Assembly (NCBI GenBank): GCA_029945375.1
Contig: CM057057.1
Span: 5,704,001-5,768,000, forward strand
DNA from: Agaricus subrufescens
Taxonomy: Eukaryota > Basidiomycota > Agaricomycetes > Agaricales > Agaricaceae
Reading direction: 5' to 3'
Length of the DNA stretch: 64,000 bases
A program made the translations under genes and the position numbers. Numbering within the stretch: position 1 is the first letter of the stretch; each line of letters starts with the position of its first letter. Of this stretch, positions 1 to 11,273 are shown piece by piece. Under the pieces are notes generated by a model that saw only the letters and a program-made list of their open reading frames with translations, was not told where the DNA came from and did no database searches.

Positions 1-411
1 GTGAAGAAGATAGACTCACGTTCCACCTGCAGGATTGAACGGTGAATTGCAGCAATGATATCCACAGGGACCTCAAGATATTGAAATTAGACAAGTTTAT
101 TCAAGATATGCGAGATGCTTACAGGGCTATTGCGTTCAAGTGATGAGTTTGAATGGTGGAAGAAGGACGGTAAGACTCGCTTCAGGCAATAGGAAGACGA
201 AATACGGCTTACGGTAACATCGTTACCTATAGATGGACCAAAAATATTAAATATCTGTTGCAAGCTGAGACATAATCTCTTACTAACAGCGTTCAGGTAT
301 AGGTAGTCCAGGTGTGGGACATATGGTGCCCTGAGGTTGAGGATTTGGGGCAGCAAAGACGGTTGAAATAAGAGTAGCAAAGGCAGCGGTGGCCAGAATA
401 GAGGAACGCAT
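1..411 (-). CDS. Small secreted Cys-rich peptide, copy 1 (3' end outside window)
   Basis: I do not recognise the family. Exon 1 (411-288) starts MRSSILATAAFATL and carries a signal peptide ending near TVFAAP, then TICPTPGLPIPER. The apparent stop just after the Cys codon is bypassed if the site T|GTTAGT at 288/287 is used. Exon 2 (71-20) then restores the Cys codon and encodes CPCGYHCCNSPFNPAGG. A second donor (GTGAGT) follows at 19, so exon 3 lies outside the window. The second copy at 1258-1745 has the same exon phases and the same CPCGYxCC motif, which is the main support for this splicing. The product is probably a small disulfide-rich secreted or cell-wall peptide. Its function is unknown. 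Confidence 0.7.
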
Positions 412-1257
412 GTTTCTGGTTTCTGAATAACCCCCTGCTGCTACGACAAGCTTTATAGGTTTTGTCGGTTCTCTCTGAATCCACGATATCACCGCCCGCA
501 GTAGTCAAAATGGGTTAGTTTTATTCAGTTGATCATATCAATTCCTTGAAGGTTTATTCTCGCTAACTTTAATTGGCAGGTTACGATGTCCCAAATCCCA
601 ATAGGTTCTTACTTATAATCAAGTGGAAACTAGCACGATGGTTGCGAAGGACAATAGTAGGGTTGGTCATACATTAACTTATAAAGGACCAGCCAGCCAG
701 CACCTTTCACCTGCCCTCTTACGAATACAGCGTAATTTTCTTCAGACCTGGCGGTCTCGGGTTTCATGGACATTCCCAACTTCTCTAATCGTCACCTCGT
801 CCGAGTGAAAGACGTAATTTGGCTAGTTCTAGAAATCGGACGAAAACAGATGGAGAAAAGACTAAGCTCCGTAGAAAACATCACTCAGCGCAGAAGCTCC
901 CAGCTGGACACAATAATAAATGCATGCATGGTCAGAAGTACAATTATCGGCGTATTTGCGCCAGGTTTGGAATGGCATAGCACTAACCGGTTGTGCTTGA
1001 CCGGAATTATGCTGTGACTCACGGGCAGGGCGTTCTCGTAATAGTACAATCTTTTCCTCTTCCCCTTCCGATGATCCTCATTTCTCCTCTTGCAACAGTG
1101 CTTACATCCATCACATTCAAGACTAACTCCGTATTTTATTTGGAATACGCACACCAGACAGGGAACGGTAGTTCGATGATTTAATTGAAGAAACATAGTA
1201 GGTGAACTCTGTACTTCAAGCCCAGTAACACTGCTACCAAGTCTTAGCACAGACGAA
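412..1257. other. Intergenic stretch between the two peptide copies
   Basis: It holds the upstream region of copy 1 and the 3' flank of copy 2. Open frames here are short and lack coding character. Nothing further is recognised. Confidence 0.5.
451..457 (-). promoter_or_regulatory. TATA box of peptide copy 1
   Basis: TATAAAG on the minus strand, about 40 bp upstream of the ATG at 411. The second copy has the same element at the same distance from its ATG. Confidence 0.55.
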
Positions 1258-1745
1258 TCAAAGGGGGCAAGGGCCAACTGCTCCTTCATAACATCTACCA
1301 GCAACATTAGTGAAATTCGTCGTTGGCAGGTATAAAGAATCTAAGCGAGACACTCACTTCCCACCCTTAGTCGTAAGCGGGCCGCAGCATCGATAGCCAC
1401 ATGGACCTTCATCAAGGAATGAGAATCAAATCAAGTTGAAACAAATTCTGAATTGCTTACAAGGCTGATGGATGTAAAGTTTTAGTTGAAAAGTTGTGAG
1501 AGAAAAACTGTCAGACTCGCTCAAGGTAGCAAGGTGACCAAAAGTTACGGCTTACATGCGCAATGTTGCCTATGAACAGTCCAAGAGTACTAAGTATTCG
1601 TCGTACACTGAAACATAAGATCCTACTCACAATATTTAGGAATGGGCCATGTTACAGGACATATAGTGGTCTGAGGCTGAGGGGCAGCAAAGGTAGTTGA
1701 GATAAGAGTGGCAAAAGCAGCGGTGGCTAGAAGGGAGAAACGCAT
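1258..1745 (-). CDS. Small secreted Cys-rich peptide, copy 2 (complete, three exons)
   Basis: Exons 1745-1631, 1406-1358 and 1294-1258 join in frame. The intron-3 side has a CTAAT branch-like site before the acceptor at 1296-1295. The product is 66 residues. It has a signal peptide (MRFSLLATAAFATLI...TTFAAP), then TICPVTWPIPKYC, CPCGYRCCG (sharing that Cys), and a C-terminal KCYEGAVGPCPL tail. That gives seven cysteines in about 40 mature residues, a disulfide-rich design. The first intron is unusually long for this window (1407-1630, 224 nt), and the neighbouring copy has a matching intron of 216 nt. Reading exon 1 straight through would end one codon after the second Cys. Conservation of the spliced exons in both copies argues against that. 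Function unknown; secretion is inferred from the signal peptide. Confidence 0.75.
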
Positions 1746-2617
1746 CTTTCCGAATGCTAAACACCTCCAGCTGCCATGATTTACTTTATAACTTTCCACG
1801 AGCGGCCTTAAATTCATAACGTCGCTCTCCGCAGTATTTGCATAATTCAGAGGACACGTTATGACAACCTGAAAATGGGATAGTTTGTTTTGCATCTGTT
1901 CATTTCGTTCGTCCTTTCGTGGCAGCTGGTTCTGATTGACAGGGGGCGGTAATGATGCCCCATGCTCCAGAGTCAGGTCATTGGAGGTTCGTTGCTGAAA
2001 TTTCGTTTTCGAAGTCAAGTCAATATAGTTGTGGAGAGGAACATGAGTTTAACTTTCGTCACTCACTAACCATAATTTGTGACCACTACTCTTTGTGACT
2101 GTAACGAAGCTTGCCTTTGAATCTGACACTTGACTGGCAGTGGACCGTATCACTCTCAATCATGACCTCTCTGGAAGGCTCTCTGTTTACCAGATTGAAC
2201 AATGCGAGCCACAGCTGTACTTTCTAACGAGGCCGAGGTATCGAGGGTATTCTGGGGCCCTTGGACGTCGTCCACTGTCAAACCTTGTCTCGTTGATTCA
2301 CGTAAGGTCTGAACAGTTGAATGGGGAAATCCTCGGCCATCACGCAAATACATGAAAACGGACGGCAGTTTCAAGATCAAAGCCAAAGGTAATGTCGTCC
2401 AGCGTCAAGAAATCTATGACACACTAGCACAACTTGGTAGACCGGAAGTGGTAACAACTTTTCGGACAGCTACTACCGGCTGACTATTCGAACCGGCCAC
2501 GAAAATAAGGCTCCAGCTGATGAGTCTGCTGTGGATATGCTCGGGGTAGCGGTCCGGCCGGTATCTCACCACAAAACATTCCCATGACCGTGCAACCTTT
2601 CTCATCTTTTCCTTTCA
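1746..2617. other. Divergent intergenic region
   Basis: It lies between the minus-strand peptide gene and the plus-strand reductase gene and should hold both promoters. I see no gene. Open frames here are short and not coding-like. Confidence 0.5.
1784..1790 (-). promoter_or_regulatory. TATA box of peptide copy 2
   Basis: TATAAAG on the minus strand, about 40 bp upstream of the ATG at 1745. Position and sequence match those of copy 1. Confidence 0.55.
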
Positions 2618-4118
2618 ATGACCGTCGTTCCTCCTCCTGCTAAAGTGCTAGTCACTGGCGCAAATGGCTACATTGCCATCTGGGTCGTCAGGCTACTCCT
2701 TGAACAAGGCTATTCAGTCAGAGGGACGGTACGGACTGCAACCAGAGGAAAGTATTTAACGGAATACTTTGGCAAGCTAGGGTTTGGTGATAAGCTCGAG
2801 ATCGTGGTTGTCGAGGACATTACAAAGGTACGCTTGCCTTGTCAATGTCATCCGGGGTCAACTCAATTTATGCGACGATAGGACGGCGCATTTGATCAGG
2901 TTGTTCAAGGTGTTGATGCCATTGAACACACGGCATCTCCCTTCATAATGAATCTCGTTGATCCAAAAGGTCCTTTTGCGATTTTTTGATCAGAATCTCT
3001 TCACACCTGATATATGCATTCGTGAATAGATTTTATCGACCCCGCCGTCAAAGGAACAGTTGGTGTCCTTCAGAGTGCTATTAAGCATGCGTACGTTATC
3101 TACCAGGGCACAACTCGTGATGGTGATATATGCGCTGATAACCAACCACTAGTCCAAATGTGAAGCGTATCGTGATCACATCCTCATGTGGCGCTGTTAT
3201 GGCTCCCCCCGCTGAACCGACAGTGTTTTCGGAAACAGATTGGAACACCGACTCTCTAGTAGACGTTGATACCAATGGTGTCAACGCTCTTGTCTTCTCC
3301 AAGTACCGCACTTCGAAGGTGCTGGCGGAACAAGGTGCAGTATTATCCAGGTCGCTCCACGTTTTCTCATCAGATCATAGCCGCTTGGGAGTTCTATGAG
3401 AAACACAAAGCCAGTATCGGATGGGAACTCGTTATTATCAATCCTCCATTTGTGAGTTGCACCGACACAGTTCTATATTTAGTCCACCGACTTTGATTCG
3501 TGCTCTAGGTATTTGGGGTAAGTTGCCTTGCCAATACATGTCGATATCAAGTTGGTTAAGGTGCACCTTATAGCCACCAATTCAGGAAATGAGCGGCGGA
3601 CCCGAGAATCTCAATACATCTCTCAAGCCGTTCTATGATCTTCTCGTAGGCGATGGGCCCAAAACACAAGAGCTCTTGTCTACGTCCAACTCATGGGTAG
3701 ACGTTCGAGATGTTGCACTGGCCCATATACTGTCCATTCAGAAAGAAGCTGCTGCCGGTGAAAGGATCATTGTATGCGGTGGTATGTAAAGATAATCATG
3801 TCGAACCACCTTTGACACTGAATTTTTAATCTTTTTCCCAACCCCAGGGGCATACCTTTGGCAAGAATGGCGTACGTCTATGAACCTCAATTGGACTAAA
3901 AAAAAATAATCCCCATTTCACTAGTTGACGCTGCGAATACGATCCAACCATACCCCCTTCCAAACCATCCCCCTGCAAAGGGAATGCCGGGACTAACAGC
4001 ACCCTACCTCATTCGATACAGCACAGAGAAGGAGCAAAGACTGTTAGGTATCAAGTATAAGACGAAAGAGGAGACTGTTCGCGATACGTTGGAAGTTTTT
4101 GCTGCGAAAGGATGGTGA
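2618..4118 (+). CDS. NAD(P)-dependent reductase, extended SDR (GRE2 / cinnamoyl-CoA reductase-like)
   Basis: Nine exons join in frame to 348 residues: 2618-2827, 2882-2969, 3030-3090, 3153-3334, 3381-3451, 3509-3517, 3574-3781, 3848-3871 and 3925-4118. The Rossmann nucleotide-binding motif is VLVTGANGYIA near residue 10. The catalytic Ser lies in VKRIVITSSCGAV, and the YxxxK pair is in KYRTSKVLAEQ. The family motif NPPFVFGP appears only if the 9-nt exon 3509-3517 is included. The length suits the family (about 340 residues). Such enzymes reduce aldehydes or ketones (methylglyoxal, phenylpropanoid or polyketide-type carbonyls) in the cytosol. The substrate cannot be told from sequence, and no pathway genes adjoin it. 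Confidence 0.88.
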
Positions 4119-5108
4119 TCCATGCTGTTACTCGTGGTGGGACTAACTGTAAAGTGAGCCGATTCAATCCACGATTTGACGCATGGTGAGAGCTTGTTAC
4201 AGGAACCAAAATGCGTCATTTGTAAAAACAACAACCAGCCCGAGTTCACTCAGTCGCCTATTATCTCGGGACAAGAGAATAACATATGTCATCAGGCACC
4301 AGAGGTAAAATTCGAGTACTAACTTCACGAAAAGATGAACGGTAGTAAGCATTCTTGGCAAAAACATGAGCTGTGTTCGCACGTCTGTCCCCGAAGCCCG
4401 ACGTGACGTGAAGGTAGAGCATGCTTGAAGGGACCTGATTACGGTGTTCACACGCAAAAAAAAACAACAACGAGCAACGAACTGTAATCAAGTACGACGT
4501 TTTCAATTCTTCAGAACCGGGACCCTTGAAATTATGTACATGCACCCTCCCGACGCCGCCCTAACAATTCTAAACAGAATGGAAGCTGTTTCAACTCGTT
4601 GTCCCATATGATACGTCTCTTGGTGAGGGTTTTGACAGAACCTTCCCCTTTGCTTCGTGCAGAAACTCCTTATTTTAAGTCACTTGCCAGCACGTCCTGA
4701 GAACCGACATTTATCTTGACTAGTTCGCGACGGCTTATCTATTGATTTCGAAATCCCTGAACGCGCTGAGCTTGGCGCGTAACGCAATCCCCGCTCCTTG
4801 ATGCCTCAGCTTACGCTTCGTAATCGATAAAGGTCATTTACATGCACATTCGATCTCAAAACACGCATACGGCATCGTCTCGGGAACATCAATTTTCAGT
4901 TTCTAATGCAGACTAAGTAGAGCATAGATCACAATTCAATACAATCTACTGTATATATACAAACCAACACAACAACCTCCCACCCCCCCAACCACCATAG
5001 ATGAAATAAACCAAGAAAAAAAACATTTTTTTTTCAACAAAACAAACAATTTCAAAAAAAAAAAAAAAACAAAAGAAAGATCAACACATACAGATGACGT
5101 CAAATCAT
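4119..5108. other. Convergent intergenic region
   Basis: It lies between the 3' ends of the reductase and CNNM genes. It is AT-rich with A-tracts near 5010-5080. No gene or repeat was identified. Confidence 0.5.
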
Positions 5109-7254
5109 CTAATTGCCAGACGCGAGAGGCGATCCGGGCAACCTAAACGTATCATAATCGATACTCCTACTCATTGCACGATCTTCAGTCGTTATCAAAG
5201 GTGATCGTTCACCATCGATCGTCGCTTTCCTTCGTTCCACAATCCTATAAAGAAGGTAAAAATGAGGTTTTGTTCTTTTCGCGATAAGAAAAGAGTACCG
5301 TACCCTCGCATAACAGCGGCCGTTGTCATCCGCTTTGCGCGTCTTTTGTGTTGATTATCTTCGTACCGGTCCGTTTCGTCTACGATTTCCTCGGACAAGA
5401 TTTCCTTTTGAACAGACTTCAACATCAGTCACACACACCGGAAACTTGAATTACTCACTTCGATGATATCTTCCAAAGTAATGACACCAATAGCACCTCC
5501 AGCTTTCCCAGGTGTAAGACTGATCAACAACAGATGGGCACGACCGGTTTGGCTACGAACAGAACATTAGCCCTGCTGTCAACACGAAGACCTGACTCCT
5601 TACAAATAATCCAATGCCTGGAAACAATTGATCGAAGGATGGGCTTCAGGAAGAATTGATAACGGAAACGCGGACACCGGCAACGCTTTGCTCGGATCGT
5701 AATTCAAAAGCTACAAATGATCATGAGAACGAACGATGGATGATAAACATTTGAGACGAGCCAACCTTCTTTACAAGAAGCAAACCAATAAAAGCCATCG
5801 GATTGCCGGGCTCATGGACCGGGAAACGAGAATAGCCACTTAAAAGTCTAAAGATACACCAAGTCTATCAATACAAAAACATAAACCTAAAAAGGACAAT
5901 TCAAACTCACATGGCATCGACGGCTTGATGATCGAGGATCGCATCAGCACTCAACACCACAGTATCCTTGATGCAAGTTAATTAATTACGAGTGTTACGT
6001 TTTTTTTCATATAGATAACGGCGGCGCACCTTGAGAGGGGTCATAATAGTCTCAACATTCTTCGAGTTGAGCTCTAAAACGCCGTTGAGAATATTGATCT
6101 CATCATCTCGCAAAGGTTCTTCTCCTGTTCTGTGGAATTGGAGGAACGACTTGAGTTCTGCTTTCTTATACGTGTTCTGTTCGTTGGCGCCGAGAATCCA
6201 ATCGAGGAGCTTCGCGATCGGCCATGCGATCGGGGCTAGATATGCAAATTTTAGAGGGTGGTGAAGGCGAGTAGGAAAGGATGGGAGGTACCGAAGAGGT
6301 ACATCATTGTGAGGACGAGAGGGGCGCATGTGGCGCCAATAGCTAAGCCATAGCGGACGCTGACTGCTTGAGGAATAACCCTTGCTTGACTGTTAGAACG
6401 ACGCGTCGGAGAGGGATAACAACTCACTCTCTACCAATCGTAAAGAGATCGGGACTGTTGAGCTAAAAACGAGAAGCCAAGTATAAACGACGGACCCAAA
6501 GATAACTGCGCAAAGCAAGGTGAATCGAGGGCTGCTGTGCGATGAAATTGGAAACACGAACCGATAGCCGCGGTAGAAATGACAATGGCAGCGACGCCAC
6601 CACCGATCTATGGGGGTTACGAATGAGCTGCGGAGGATCAAGAAGTGATGGATGGAGTGATACGGACAGCACTGTCGAGGAATATGGGCAAACTTTCATT
6701 CACAATCTAGGAGGCCGTGCTGAGCAGATGGAAAGTGATAGCCAATCGACTTGACATACGACATTTCCCAAAAGGAGAACCTGGGCTAAGAATGAACACG
6801 ACGACAGAAGGGGGAAGAGATCAGACATACGACCAAGATCCAGTGGCGGCCCTTGGCCATGATCCTGAGCACTGGACTGCACGTCAGTGTGTAGACTGGG
6901 AGACGAGGAGACGCCCCTACCCTTCCGCGCATTCTCCTTCTCCCGGGGATCGTCCGACGAAGAGGCAAGGACGCGCAGGTGGAGCTCGTCCAGACCCATC
7001 AGCCCCAGCGTCAACCTTGGCAGACAGGTCAGCAGTGCGCCTCTGCATACAGAATGAACAGCAACACACCCTGCAAACACTCCGCCGGCGAGAACGAGAC
7101 AGGCGCTTACCATCATCGCGGCCCAGAACTCCTCCGCAGACTGTGCGGGGCCCTCGGGGACCTTGGGGACCTTGGACGAGGCGGTGAAGAGGCCGAGGGG
7201 CATGGCGAGCGCGGTGCGGGCGACGAAGACGAGCGTTGGCGACCGGACTCGCAT
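5109..7254 (-). CDS. CNNM/Mam3-type DUF21 and CBS-pair membrane protein
   Basis: This multi-exon gene starts at [20 protein letters not shown] (7254). Exon 1 (7254-7070) joins exon 2 (from 7015) to give [18 protein letters not shown], the hallmark of the DUF21 transmembrane domain. Next come [26 protein letters not shown] and [17 protein letters not shown] cytosolic part follows with ETIMTPLK and the CBS pair ([49 protein letters not shown]). The tail ends PLASGN, stop 5109. Family members sit in vacuolar or other membranes and affect Mg/Mn and metal homeostasis. One exon (6462-6428) adds about 12 residues inside the usually unbroken FGE-IIPQ motif; see findings. Exon joins in the first half are less certain than in the CBS half. 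Confidence 0.85.
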
Positions 7255-7690
7255 GGCGAACGGGCGCCGTCACCCCGACCCAGCGCATATATACGTCACG
7301 TGTCACGGTCACACCGCCAAGCCCTGCGGCTCCGACCCTGGCAGCGGATCGCAATTAGAGCTCCCGTCCTCGGTTTGCTGCTCGCTCTCATCCTTGCAGA
7401 AGACTTCTCTCGCCACTCGCTCTGTGGGATCCACCATGCTTGTCATTCCGACCCAAGGACAAAGCTCAGCTTCTCCTTCCTCCCCACAGGCCCGGAGTAA
7501 CCCCGTCCTTCTTACGGCAGGAGAATGCCTCGTCGTGTATTCCAGAAACACAGGCGCACTTGGCCCAGAAGCGCGCCAAGCTTCTAGGACAACAGGCAAG
7601 TCCCTTGCCCGCGCGGGGGAGAGATAAGCCCAGAATTAGGTAATAGGCCGTCCGGCGCTGTGGGTCCATCAACTGTATTCTAAAAACATA
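7255..7690. other. GC-rich spacer upstream of the CNNM gene
   Basis: The gap between two minus-strand genes. It should hold the CNNM promoter and the 3' flank of the BTB gene. Open frames here overlap on both strands, a composition effect of high GC. No gene is supported. Confidence 0.5.
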
Positions 7691-9144
7691 TCACACAAGC
7701 CCGAACCAAGTCGGCAGCAAATTCCACACCTCCTCCCTCGCCCTCGCCACTGCCCTGGCAAAGTCCACCTTGCACATCGTACACATCTTCAGCCCACACT
7801 TTTTCACTCTCACTCCCCCCTCCGGGCCCTCTTCACCACCCCCACCCGAATCCGCCGTCGTGAAATCCGTTCTCGACAGCATATCCAAAGCCTGTACCAG
7901 CGTAAACAACGGGTCCGCGTCCCTCCCGCACGCAATACCCCCAACAGACCTCAACACATTCAACATGATATAATAAAACGACTCCAGACAATACCTCTGC
8001 AACATCGGATCGTGTTTATTCACACAGTCCGCTGCCGGTGCTCGCCCACACAGCTCCTTGGACAAAAACGTCGCGACGTATCGTTGAGATAATTCGCGCC
8101 CCCGGAGAGTTTTGAGTAAGAGCGGCTGAGCAAGCTGCACAACCCTCGGCGCCGACTTCACCACAAAAGCGAAATCATCCCGCAGCTGCTCACCCCCCCT
8201 CCCCTCAAAAACCCCCACTGGCCTCTTCACCCCCGCCAAAATCCTACTCGGCCCATACCTCGACAAATCATACAAAGCCGCCGGCAACACCGTCTCCAAC
8301 CCCATCTCCAACGCCAACTCCACCACCAACACCGGATGCGCACAACTCTCCCTCGGCAAATACCTCCCCATCTCATCCGTCGCCCCCGCCTCTCGTTGAT
8401 CCCACCCCCACAACGTCGTCGGCCAATCTAAATGCAACCGATGCAAACATCGAACTCTGAGCGATTCAACCATGTATTTCGTCGAGAGTCGTAAAACCGC
8501 TGCTATAGCCGGAAAATCATTCGCCTTTGGAACTTTAAAATACCTTCACACCTTTCCCAATCAATATCAAAACCCTCGAAAAGCAAAATCACTTACAAAC
8601 CATCATACAGCGCACTCAAAAAATAAAACACATCCGAGGGTTCATCATAAACAACCACACAAGGACATCCATCCACCAAATCTTGATCCATCACAGGCGG
8701 TTGTGGTAACCCAAACAACCCCGCAAACACTTCCGAGTGTCTCTCCAACTGTCCCCGGTGTACTTTAAACGCGGCCTGACCGGCGATGATGACGATGTTC
8801 CCATCGTGGAACCAGAAATCGGATCGGATGAAATCAGAAGACGTCCAGCTGTGTTTGGTAGGGGGGTACTGAGGTGTTATGGATGTTGAGTTTGTGTTAT
8901 CAGCAGTGGTGGTGATGGTAGAGGGTATCGTCGTCGATTGAGACAACAGCGGTTGTTGTATAGAATTCAATCCAGCATCAGAACCAAACCAGCCCCCAGA
9001 ATTCTCCACAGACGGTGTAGGAGAAAGCACACCGCTACCAATCCCAAGAAAAGGTTGCGGTGCTGACGATGACGAAGCCGAAGTCAAAGTCAAAGTCGAA
9101 ACCGACGGGAGATCGTTCCGGTGAGTCACCGATGGTTCAAGCAT
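7691..9144 (-). CDS. BTB/POZ domain protein
   Basis: Two exons (9144-8597 and 8543-7691) give 466 residues with the frame kept across the intron. After about 110 disordered Ser/Thr-rich residues the BTB fold begins at SDFWFHDGNIVIIAGQAAFKVHRGQL. It continues with VFAGLFGLPQP and VVVYDEPSDVFYFLSALYDGL, and the join restores the motif YFKVPKANDFPAIAAVLRL. BTB domains mediate dimerisation and often act as Cullin-3 adaptors or transcriptional co-factors. This architecture (BTB plus a long C-terminal region) is expanded in Agaricomycetes, where targets are mostly unknown. The C-terminal part has a CxxC-like MCTMCKVDF stretch. No partner can be inferred from the neighbours. Confidence 0.85.
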
Positions 9145-9828
9145 TTGAAGGTATTCGTGGTATAAAGCGAGAGAGACATGTTCAGAAATCCAAGCAGGGG
9201 GTAAAACCGAGTTCGTTGCAGCCTGGGGCGGACTGGGATAGTCTCAGTCACCGGCGCTTTCCAAGTTCCGGGCCATGTTCCATCCTCCTAATCGTCAGCC
9301 TCTCTTCCGACGAAGTCGATCATGATCGTTGAGGCAGCATCGCTAGAGAAGAGATGAACCGCTTCACGAGAAAGAGCAGAGGCTGAGTTTAGACTTGGAG
9401 TGCGCAGACACTTGAAATGAAAGGTCTCTGAAACGAGATCTAGTGGAGTAAGCCAATCTGCCCCAACCAAAAAAATTACGTGGACACAGATAAAAAATGA
9501 TCCTGAGGTCTGCGATACAGTATCATAATGTCGTGGAGGGAAATATTCTCCTTGGCTTGAGAGGCGGCATTTCTCCTGTCAATAAGATTTCATGAAGACC
9601 ATGAAAGGTGGACTTGCTACTACAGAGGCGTCATACAAGTTTCATCTCTTGGTATATCAATATCGGCGGTAGAGTATCAGAGACGATCCCAATGATGAGA
9701 GAAGCTGTAACTTGGACATTCTTCAGATACAGGTGAATCATCTGCCATCTCAGACACTGAGAGTGGAGTAAGCTCTGAAATCCGGTTCAAATACTTTCCC
9801 TTCACTCCCATCACCCGACAATAGAAAC
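9145..9828. other. Divergent intergenic region
   Basis: It separates the BTB gene (minus) from the unknown gene at 9829 (plus). No gene was found. It presumably holds both promoters. Confidence 0.45.
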
Positions 9829-10909
9829 ATGTCGACTTTCCCAAGCACTACTAACCTCATCCCGCCAACCCGAGTAAGTCTAGAGGAGTGGGTGTTGTTG
9901 GAAAGGAGCCGTATACTCAATAAACCTCCAAAGGCAATTATCCGCTCTGGTACACTGAAATTGAAGGACCAACGGCCGAATCACGTCCCAACCGCTAAGA
10001 TTGATGCCGAACCCTACGACTGGTATATAAACATTTGCTCATTACACGAAAATACAGATGCCTTTGGAGCGTTAGTGAGCATATCGCTGAGTTGATTTAT
10101 CTGAAAATATTGACCGAATTTTCAATGAAATCAGCCCATGTGGATTAATATGGTGTATTGGCATGTCCGATGTCATTCGGCAGCTCAAGGTCCACCCAAC
10201 CGTAGCCGTTCCGAAAATGTAACAATTGCGTATATTCTTGGCGCTCGTGTATGGAGTGCGAGGCGCGAGTGTTTCTATAACGTTAATGGGTTTGCCGACT
10301 GCCATAACCACTCAAAGTTCGAAACCCTATTTGATTGTGAGCAAGCTCTCTTTTGAAGTCAATATTTCTCCCTATAACTAAGAATAGCTAGTAAACCAAC
10401 TAGACCCTGACTCCTCACTTCCCGAATTGCAGAAGCTCGACATCAAATTTCTCTATGTTTCTGGTCCAAAGATAAACAAATACGGGAGCCTAGAATTCAA
10501 CCTCCCCCACGCCATTCTGGAAATGGATGCATGTGCCAGGTGTCTTGAGTGAGTCTTAATTTGTTCCTTTGCATTTGCAGAGCATATCAATTATCTTTCT
10601 TAAGGAAGGACATCATCCGGGGTGTGTTAACCAATGGGCGGCAATGGATATTTCTCATCCTCCGATTGAACAACACAGGCCTCGGCGGCGTATATGCCTA
10701 CTCTGACGAATTCAACCTGCTGGACCCGGTCAGCAAGGAGCCATCCAGAGGGGCCTCAGAGTCGTTGATATATATCTTGACGCACTGGGTAAGATTTGCA
10801 GTTAGATTTATTTCGCCTCTGCTAAACAATATTTTTCTAGGCTCATCATCCCCATGACGAGATTGGAACAGAAGATTTTTATGTTTTGCAAGGTGCTGAA
10901 TCTTTGTAA
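9829..10909 (+). CDS. Hypothetical multi-exon protein
   Basis: I do not recognise the family. The start is MSTFPSTTNLIPPTRVSLEE at 9829. Later exons encode CFYNVNGFADCHNHSKFETLFD, LDPDSSLPELQKLDIKFLYVSG, then AYQLSFLRKDIIRGVLTNG and GRQWIFLILRLNN. The last intron (from the GTAAGA after ...YILTHW to the acceptor before AHHPHDEIGTEDF) leads to the stop TAA at 10907-10909. The joins LE|AYQ and HW|AHH keep the frame. The 5' part between about 10020 and 10260 is ambiguous: two alternative frames (one containing GMSDVIRQLKVHPTVAVPKM) fit different splice choices. No signal peptide or membrane segment is seen. Confidence 0.6.
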
Positions 10910-11273
10910 TGCTGCTGATGCGGATTATACTCGGGGACACCAGGTCGACGAATGATTTCTCTGTCTTTTAGTCTTGTCAACTCGTTTGAACTCAACTTCA
11001 TCATCAACATACTGTCATAACATAGTATTCATTGACGCAAACACAACCAATGACCGAGGCACAAGCACATAAAGATATACCTATAGTAAAGTTGAATTCG
11101 GGACATAGTGACGAATTGATATCGGTGGCAGCGGGTTGTCTTTCACGTTGTGACATCGTTGGCATCGTCCCAAGAAATGCATGTCCCGAATCTCTTATCT
11201 GAGCAGGAAAGATAATTTTCAAGATAACACTGAATGTTTTGACCATTAAATGTACGATAGTAGAAAAAACAAG
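10910..11273. other. Convergent intergenic region
   Basis: The 3' flanks of two converging genes. No coding or repeat structure is recognised. Confidence 0.45.

Noticed and set aside
6700..7354. Several long overlapping frames on both strands in GC-rich DNA
   Set aside because: Only the frame giving [15 protein letters not shown] and the CBS domains has family support; the others are composition effects.
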